A stretch of DNA of 41,310 nt from CAG-217 sp963642245 (lineage in GTDB: Bacteria; Bacillota; Clostridia; Oscillospirales; Acutalibacteraceae), in the NCBI GenBank assembly GCA_963642245.1, contig CAVIFY010000016.1, forward strand, positions 1-41,310, given 5' to 3'. Below, piece by piece: positions 37,105 to 41,310 of this stretch (the first letter of the stretch is position 1; the number at the start of each line of letters is the position of its first letter). The notes beneath the pieces were generated by a model. That model ran no database searches. It was not told the DNA's origin and saw nothing but the letters and a program-made list of their open reading frames with translations. The position numbers and the translations under genes were made by a program.

Positions 37105-37372
37105 TGGTCAAAACCTCCCCTTCCGGGTTGTACACGATCTTGACATAGGCGGATACGCTGGGCGCACCGGCTTTTACGGCCACTTTTTGACACTGGGTTA
37201 CGATCTCCATCAGCTGATCGTAGCTTTCGCCCTCAATGGTGGTCTCAAAGGGGCCGACGGAGCAGTGCAGGCCGGTGCTCTTGATGTAGGCGATCACTTC
37301 GTCTACGATACGCACCAGCTCCTGGTCGTTGTCTGCCTTTGGCAGAACCTGAATGGCAACACTTGCTTTCAT
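37073..37372 (-). CDS. Thiamine-binding protein of the MTH1187/YkoF-like family
   Basis: A 99-residue cytoplasmic protein of the Thiamine_BP (formerly DUF77) family. Family blocks are SVAIQVLPKADNDQELVRIVDEVIAYI, VGPFETTIEGESYDQLMEIV and SAYVKIVYN. Members bind thiamine or its pyrimidine moiety and often accompany HMP transporters. The ATG at 37370-37372 follows AAAGGAG. It is the first gene of the operon, directly behind the TPP riboswitch. Confidence 0.88.
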   Translation of the reverse strand: MKASVAIQVLPKADNDQELVRIVDEVIAYIKSTGLHCSVGPFETTIEGESYDQLMEIVTQCQKVAVKAGAPSVSAYVKIVYNPEGEVLTIDQKITKHHQ

Positions 37373-37430
37373 AAAATACTCTCCTTTCAAGTGCTTTGGC
37401 GGTTGCCCGCCGGGGTGGGTGACAATAAGT

Positions 37431-37554
37431 CAAAAGAAAAGCCCCATTCACGCAGAATGGGGCACAGTTGCAACTCTCTAAGCAATCGTCTCTGCCGTGC
37501 GTGCTAGCGTACGGTTCAAAGGGTATGATCTCAGCCTTGCGGCACCCCTGACTT
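37431..37554 (-). ncRNA. TPP riboswitch (THI box) with terminator platform
   Basis: On the minus strand the aptamer core is GGGGTGCC, GGCTGAGA, ACCCTTTGAACC (about 37510-37550), then CTAGCAC and GGCAGAGA for the 3' half. CAAT/ATTG and GTC/GAC close helix P1. The platform is a terminator, GCCCCATTC/GAATGGGGC (37441-37463), followed by TTTTCTTTT. With TPP bound, transcription of the four thiamine-uptake genes should stop. The 3' half departs from the commonest form, but its key positions are recognisable. Confidence 0.92.
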
Positions 37555-37572
37555 ATTGATTTGAACAACTCT

Positions 37573-37601
37573 ATTATACGGCGGCGCCGGGGCTTTGTCA
37601 A
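37573..37601 (-). promoter_or_regulatory. Promoter of the TPP-riboswitch operon
   Basis: Minus strand TTGACA (37596-37601), 17-base spacer, TATAAT (37573-37578): full consensus. The -35 box overlaps the stop codon of serA. Confidence 0.88.
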
Positions 37602-38761
37602 TCCTGGATCACGCGCACCCGGATCACACCGTCGATCTTTTCAATATCCGCTACAACACCGGCGCTGTAAGCGGTGTCTGTGTCAATAATACTGTACGCG
37701 ATCTCGCCCCGGTTCTTATCGGTGAAGGCGGCAATGTTCATACCGTCCTTGCTGATGGTGTCCGTAATGGTGGCGATCATATTGGGCTGGTTCTTGTGCA
37801 CCACGGTCATGCGGGCAGCGCCGCTGCGGTCCATGTGCACCGCCGGCAGGTTCACGCTGTTTTGAATGTCGCCGTGCTCCAAAAAGTCGATCAGCTCCTG
37901 GGCACCCATGGAGGCGCAGTTCTCCTCGCTCTCCGGGGTGGAAGCGCCCAGGTGGGGAATGGCGATCACGCCATCCACATCGATCAGCTTCGCACTGGGG
38001 AAGTCAGTAACATACGCGGCCATTTTGCCCTCTTCCAGCGCCTCGACCACATCGTCCGCATTGGCCAGGTCGCCACGGGCAAAGTTCATTACCCGCACCG
38101 TGTCCTTCATCTTGGCAATGCTCTCGGCACAGATCAGCTCCTTGGTGTCCGGGGTCAGCGGCACATGCACGGTGATATAGTCCGCTACGGGGAACACCTG
38201 GTCCAGATCGTTGTTGACGGTTACCCCCGGCTTGAGCACAGAGGCGTCCTTCAAGTACGGGTCGTAACCAATCACCTGCATACCCAGGTCCACGGCGGCG
38301 TTGGCCACCAGGCGGCCGATGGCGCCCAGGCCGATCACAGCCAGGGTCTTGCCTTTCAGCTCCGGCCCGGCAAAGGCGGACTTGCCCTTTTCTACCGTCT
38401 TGGGCACATTGTCGCCCTCGTCCTTAATGGTCTTGCACCAGTCAATGGCGCGGGTCACCTTGCGGCTGGCCAGCAGCATACCGCACAGCACCAGCTCTTT
38501 TACCGCGTTGGCGTTGGCACCGGGGGTGTTGAACACCACAATGCCCTTTTGGGCACAGTCGGCCACGGGAATGTTGTTGACCCCGGCACCGGCTCTGGCA
38601 ATGGCCAGCAGGCTTTCCGGCATTTCCATATCGTGCATGGAGGCGGAGCGCACCATAATGGCGTCCGGCGCCGTGTCCGGCGCGTCTACGGTGTAGTTGG
38701 CAGGGTCAAATTTGCTCAGCCCTACCGGCGAAATTTTATTTAAGGTCTGAATGTGAAACAT
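37598..38761 (-). CDS. serA: D-3-phosphoglycerate dehydrogenase
   Basis: First step of serine synthesis: 3-phosphoglycerate to 3-phosphohydroxypyruvate. The 387-residue product has the substrate/NAD domain with GVNNIP, the Rossmann loop VIGLGAIGRLVAN, NFARGDLAN around the catalytic region, HLGASTPESEENCA with the catalytic histidine, and a C-terminal ACT-like domain from about residue 315 (MTVVHKNQPNMIATITD). The allosteric insertion domain of longer SerA forms is absent. The start overlaps the serC stop by one base (TGATG). Confidence 0.94.
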   Translation of the reverse strand: MFHIQTLNKISPVGLSKFDPANYTVDAPDTAPDAIMVRSASMHDMEMPESLLAIARAGAGVNNIPVADCAQKGIVVFNTPGANANAVKELVLCGMLLASRKVTRAIDWCKTIKDEGDNVPKTVEKGKSAFAGPELKGKTLAVIGLGAIGRLVANAAVDLGMQVIGYDPYLKDASVLKPGVTVNNDLDQVFPVADYITVHVPLTPDTKELICAESIAKMKDTVRVMNFARGDLANADDVVEALEEGKMAAYVTDFPSAKLIDVDGVIAIPHLGASTPESEENCASMGAQELIDFLEHGDIQNSVNLPAVHMDRSGAARMTVVHKNQPNMIATITDTISKDGMNIAAFTDKNRGEIAYSIIDTDTAYSAGVVADIEKIDGVIRVRVIQD

Positions 38762-39843
38762 CAGCAGTTCTCCTCCTCAAACTTTTGCATAAAGGCCACC
38801 AGCGCCTGTACGCCCTCCAGGGGCATGGCGTTATAGATAGAGGCCCGCATACCGCCTACGGTGCGGTGCCCTTTCAGGTTCACCAGCCCGGCGGCCTCCG
38901 CTTCTTTGACGAATTTGGCGTCCAGATCGGCGTTGCCGGTGACAAAGGGCACATTCATCAGGGAGCGGTCCTCCGGCACCACCGTGCCGTGGAACAGCTT
39001 GGAATGGTCCAGGAAGTCGTACAGCAGCTTTGCCTTTTCCTGATTGCGCTTTTCCATTGCCTCCAGGCCGCCCAGCTCTTTGATCCACTCCAGCACCAGC
39101 TTGCAGATATAAATGCACCAGCAGGGGGGCGTGTTGTAAAGGGAGTCTGCGTCAGCCTGTACTTTATAGTTCATCATCACCGGGGTGGTGGGGCGTGCGT
39201 TGCCCAGCAGATCCTCCCGGATAATGGCCACTACCAGCCCGGCGGGGGCCACATTCTTTTGGGCACCGAAGTACACCATACCGAATTTGCTGATGTCCAG
39301 CGGCTGGGACAGCGCGCAGGAGGACACATCGGCGATGAGCACCTTGTCGCCCACCGGCGGCAGTTCCTTGTACACCGTGCCGTAAATGGTGTTGTTCATA
39401 CAAATATACACATAGTCCGCGTCGTCCCGAAAGTCGGCGGCTGCGGTCTTGGGAATATAGCTAAAGGTTTTGTCCGCAGAGGAGGCCACTGCCTGCACAT
39501 CGCCGTACTTCTGGGCCTCCTGATAGGCTTTCTTGGCCCACTGGCCGGTGATGATATAGTCTGCCTTGCCGCTGCCGTTCATAAAGTTCAGCGGAATGGC
39601 GGAGAACTGGGCGGAGGCGCCGCCCTGCAAAAAGAGCACCTTGTAGTTGTCCGGCACCCGGTACAGCTCCCGCATCAGCGCCTCGGCGTCTTTAATGATC
39701 TTGTCAAAGGTCTTGGAGCGGTGGCTCATCTCCATTACGGATTGGCCGCTGCCCCGGTAGTCCAACATCTCGGCAGCTGCGGTTTGCAGCACCTGCTCCG
39801 GCAGGGTGGACGGCCCTGCGCTAAAGTTCCATACTCTTGCCAT
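38761..39843 (-). CDS. serC: Phosphoserine aminotransferase
   Basis: A PLP enzyme converting 3-phosphohydroxypyruvate and glutamate to phosphoserine. The 360-residue product begins with the family block NFSAGPSTLPEQVL, has the PLP lysine in FGAQKNVAPAGL, and NTPPCWCIYICKLVLEW and GGMRASIYNAMP further on. The ATG at 39841-39843 is preferred; a TTG two codons upstream is possible. The AAAGGAG site lies upstream. It is co-transcribed with serA. No serB phosphatase is in the window. Confidence 0.95.
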   Translation of the reverse strand: MARVWNFSAGPSTLPEQVLQTAAAEMLDYRGSGQSVMEMSHRSKTFDKIIKDAEALMRELYRVPDNYKVLFLQGGASAQFSAIPLNFMNGSGKADYIITGQWAKKAYQEAQKYGDVQAVASSADKTFSYIPKTAAADFRDDADYVYICMNNTIYGTVYKELPPVGDKVLIADVSSCALSQPLDISKFGMVYFGAQKNVAPAGLVVAIIREDLLGNARPTTPVMMNYKVQADADSLYNTPPCWCIYICKLVLEWIKELGGLEAMEKRNQEKAKLLYDFLDHSKLFHGTVVPEDRSLMNVPFVTGNADLDAKFVKEAEAAGLVNLKGHRTVGGMRASIYNAMPLEGVQALVAFMQKFEEENC

Positions 39844-39882
39844 AGTCAATATCTCCTTTGGATTTCAAATCGTGTACATACC

Positions 39883-39910
39883 ATTATACGGCTGTTCATC
39901 TTTTTGTCAA
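39883..39910 (-). promoter_or_regulatory. Promoter of serC-serA
   Basis: Minus strand TTGACA (39905-39910), 16-base spacer, TATAAT (39883-39888). Confidence 0.82.
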
Positions 39911-40047
39911 GCAAAACCGGTGATTTTTGTAAAAAAAGCCGATAGATTGATAATCCATTAACAATATTGTGCAAATCATAGCCAATGTGGGCGGATTTAC
40001 AGGACAGGTGTGCAGTATTTGGCAGGTGTATCCTAAAATGCGGGCAG

Positions 40048-40085
40048 ATAAAAGCGTGCGGGCCGATGTGGGCATCGGCCCCTAC
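40048..40085. repeat. REP-like palindromic element, type B, variant copy
   Basis: GGGCCGATG, TGGG, CATCGGCCC, then CCTAC. Compared with the copies near 18.7 kb, a T-A pair of the stem is replaced by C-G on both arms, so the hairpin is preserved. Confidence 0.75.
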
Positions 40086-40134
40086 ATCGTTGACGCTGAC
40101 TCCATATTGCCTGTGGCGGATCTGTGATAAATTC

Positions 40135-40160
40135 GTAGGGCGGGGGCTTGCTCCCGCCGC
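40135..40160. repeat. REP-like palindromic element, type A, copy 2
   Basis: Identical over 26 bases to 7240-7265, in the same orientation. It lies 50 bases from the type B variant. Confidence 0.75.
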
Positions 40161-40174
40161 ACCGTAATGGAAAC

Positions 40175-40200
40175 AAAAAAAGAGCACCACACAGGTGCTC
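40175..40200 (-). terminator. Terminator of the unknown 277-residue gene
   Basis: Minus strand GAGCACC, five-base loop, GGTGCTC, then seven T. Confidence 0.88.
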
Positions 40201-40215
40201 TCATTTGTCTGTTCT

Positions 40216-41049
40216 TTATTTCTGCTGCTGGTTCAGGGCGTTTTGCAGCATATTGTTCTGCTTTTTCGGCTTATAGGGGGGCGGGTTCTTCAGCTTCTTG
40301 GTCCACCGGTTGTTCTTGGCGGTCAGCTTGTTGATCTCGTGCACCGGCCCGGCCATATATTCGGTCATATACCGGTCGGCGATCTCCATCAGCTGGGGAT
40401 CGTTCTTCATCTCGCCCAAAATGGTCACGCCGATAATATCCTGCACCTCGTTGGTGCCGTCCTCGTAGATCTCGCCCAGGGCCTTAAACAGCTTTTTAAT
40501 ATCCGCCTCTCGGCCGGAGCGCATCACTTCCAGCACCCGGGGTGTACCGTATTCGGTAAAGAAAGTCTCCGGCAGGAACTCGCCGTAGGCGGCAATGTTG
40601 CGCTTGATCTCGTCCTTCATATCCGGGTACAGCACGCCAAAGCGGTTGGCCAGGGAGTCTACATCGTAGCTGACCACGCCGTTCTTGGCCTTGGAGCGGG
40701 ACACGGCCTTGGGCATTTTGATCTTGTCCAGGTCCGCTTTCTTCTTCTTGGCAAAGAGGGCGTGGACTTCCTCGCCCACTTCGTTGGCTACGGATTTGAC
40801 CTCCCGGTCGTCCAGCGCGTCCAGCTCAAAGAGAGAGCGGGAGACGGTGCTCCACTGGGGGTTCTCTTTCTCGTATGCGCAGTCAAACTCCAGCAGCTGC
40901 TTGTCTGCCACATAATGCAGGCGGTACAGCCCGTTATCACCGGCAAAGGTCAGGGCGTCCTCGGCCCCTGCCTCCCGGTCAAAGTGCAGTTCGGTATTGA
41001 TGGCGGCAAGCTGCTTTTCCAGCGTTGCAAAAGCCTGGTTCAGTTCCAT
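40216..41049 (-). CDS. Hypothetical protein, 277 residues
   Basis: I do not recognise this protein. It is soluble and highly charged, with no signal peptide or membrane span. The N-terminal 80 residues look like a small alpha/beta domain (ELHFDREAGAEDALTFAGDNGLYRLHYV). A lysine-rich linker (FAKKKKADLDKIK) follows, then a helical region, and the tail is rich in Lys, Asn and Gln (KPKKQNNMLQNALNQQQK). The ATG at 41047-41049 lies behind AAGGAG. It has its own promoter and terminator and is divergent from ddl. The basic linker and tail might contact nucleic acid, but no motif supports that. Confidence 0.7.
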   Translation of the reverse strand: MELNQAFATLEKQLAAINTELHFDREAGAEDALTFAGDNGLYRLHYVADKQLLEFDCAYEKENPQWSTVSRSLFELDALDDREVKSVANEVGEEVHALFAKKKKADLDKIKMPKAVSRSKAKNGVVSYDVDSLANRFGVLYPDMKDEIKRNIAAYGEFLPETFFTEYGTPRVLEVMRSGREADIKKLFKALGEIYEDGTNEVQDIIGVTILGEMKNDPQLMEIADRYMTEYMAGPVHEINKLTAKNNRWTKKLKNPPPYKPKKQNNMLQNALNQQQK

Positions 41050-41090
41050 ATAGGCACTCCTTACTCGGTCATTTTTACTTGGTGCAAAGT

Positions 41091-41119
41091 ATTATAGCAT
41101 TTTTTGCCCCTTTTGTCAC
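41091..41119 (-). promoter_or_regulatory. Promoter of the unknown 277-residue gene
   Basis: Minus strand GTGACA (41114-41119), 17-base spacer, TATAAT (41091-41096) preceded by TGC. Confidence 0.75.
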
Positions 41120-41203
41120 GCTTTTTTATGAAGTCCGGCGGCGGGTGGTGGTTTTTGCCGATATTTTTTTGCAAAAGGCATAGATTTTAATAGAAGATGA
41201 TGG

Positions 41204-41232
41204 TTGCGCGGGCGTATCTTCTGTGGTACAAT
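41204..41232 (+). promoter_or_regulatory. Probable promoter of ddl
   Basis: TTGCGC (41204-41209), 17-base spacer, TACAAT (41227-41232), about 35 bases before the ATG. Confidence 0.65.
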
Positions 41233-41266
41233 ATTATAATCAATTTTGACTTAGGAGCAGTTTTGC

Positions 41267-41310
41267 ATGGATAAAATCACATTGGGCGTGCTGTTCGGCG
41301 GCGTATCCTC
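41267..41310 (+). CDS. ddl: D-alanine--D-alanine ligase, N-terminal fragment
   Basis: Only 14 full codons are present: MDKITLGVLFGGVS. The VLFGGVS block right after the start is the N-terminal signature of D-Ala-D-Ala ligase, which makes the dipeptide of peptidoglycan stems. The ATG at 41267 follows AGGAGC. The gene is cut by the window edge, so VanA-type variants cannot be excluded. Confidence 0.8.
   Translation, partial: MDKITLGVLFGGVS

Larger units (their letters stand above)
39844..40174. other. Intergenic region with promoter and two REP-like palindromes
   Basis: Holds the serC promoter and palindromes of types B and A (40048-40085, 40135-40160). I see no coding sequence. Confidence 0.7.

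Noticed and set aside
37595..39945. Two plus-strand open frames of more than 380 codons opposite serA and serC
   Set aside because: Antisense shadows with the same low-complexity composition; both minus-strand genes are intact.

Overview
The window looks like a chromosomal segment of a strictly anaerobic, GC-rich gut clostridium, most likely of the Oscillospiraceae/Ruminococcaceae type. The reasons are consensus -35/-10 promoters with 16-18 bp spacers, strong AGGAGG ribosome binding sites, pyruvate formate-lyase, a flavodiiron protein, 2-hydroxyacyl-CoA-dehydratase-like proteins with their activase, a TPP riboswitch, and short palindromic repeats of a kind common in such genomes. The genus is inference. 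I see no prophage, CRISPR array, rRNA or replication origin.

Layout. 1-4.8 kb: start of a secreted protein (cut by the edge), malic enzyme with an Ldh2-type malate/lactate dehydrogenase, glycerol kinase and acyl carrier protein, all on the minus strand. 4.8-7.2 kb (+): aroE-aroK, then a solitary polysaccharide-type ABC permease. 7.2-10.2 kb (-): a four-gene ABC exporter-like operon. 10.3-18 kb (-): a long colinear run gltX-glnS-typA-hemW-EamA transporter-two small overlapping ORFs. 18.1-19.7 kb: a DUF4250 protein, tRNA-Pro(CGG), a dense patch of palindromes and duplicated gene ends, and tcdA. 19.8-25.0 kb (+): a tight six-gene operon. 25.1-28.4 kb: a membrane-anchored GH51 arabinofuranosidase, a DUF559 nuclease gene inside inverted structured repeats, and an amidohydrolase remnant lacking its catalytic barrel. 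28.4-34.4 kb: flavodiiron protein and FucO-like dehydrogenase (-), then pflB-pflA (+) behind a long regulated leader. 34.5-39.9 kb (-): a TPP-riboswitch-controlled thiamine-precursor ABC operon and serC-serA. 40.2-41.3 kb: an unknown conserved-looking protein and, divergently, the start of D-Ala-D-Ala ligase.

The best candidate for an undescribed system is the operon at 19819-25001. It encodes a CooC-like nickel-chaperone-type ATPase with its CxC motif, two HgdA/HgdB-like iron-sulfur subunits, an HgdC-like ATP-driven activase, a 52-residue single-span membrane protein, and a free-standing protein that matches the middle domain of acetyl-CoA synthase (CdhC/AcsB) up to the first three A-cluster cysteines. 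Starts and stops touch or overlap at most junctions, so the six products probably act together. No CoA-transferase, acyl-CoA dehydrogenase or CO dehydrogenase lies nearby, so ordinary amino-acid fermentation or the Wood-Ljungdahl pathway does not explain it.

Secondary points of interest are: a DUF559 nuclease whose start and stop lie inside covarying inverted repeats (a solo copy of the repeat is at 34.4 kb); two genes whose 3' ends, including stop codons, are duplicated next to REP-like palindromes; a 20-bp hairpin covering the ribosome binding site and start of a 51-residue ORF; and an amidohydrolase reduced to its beta-sandwich ends.
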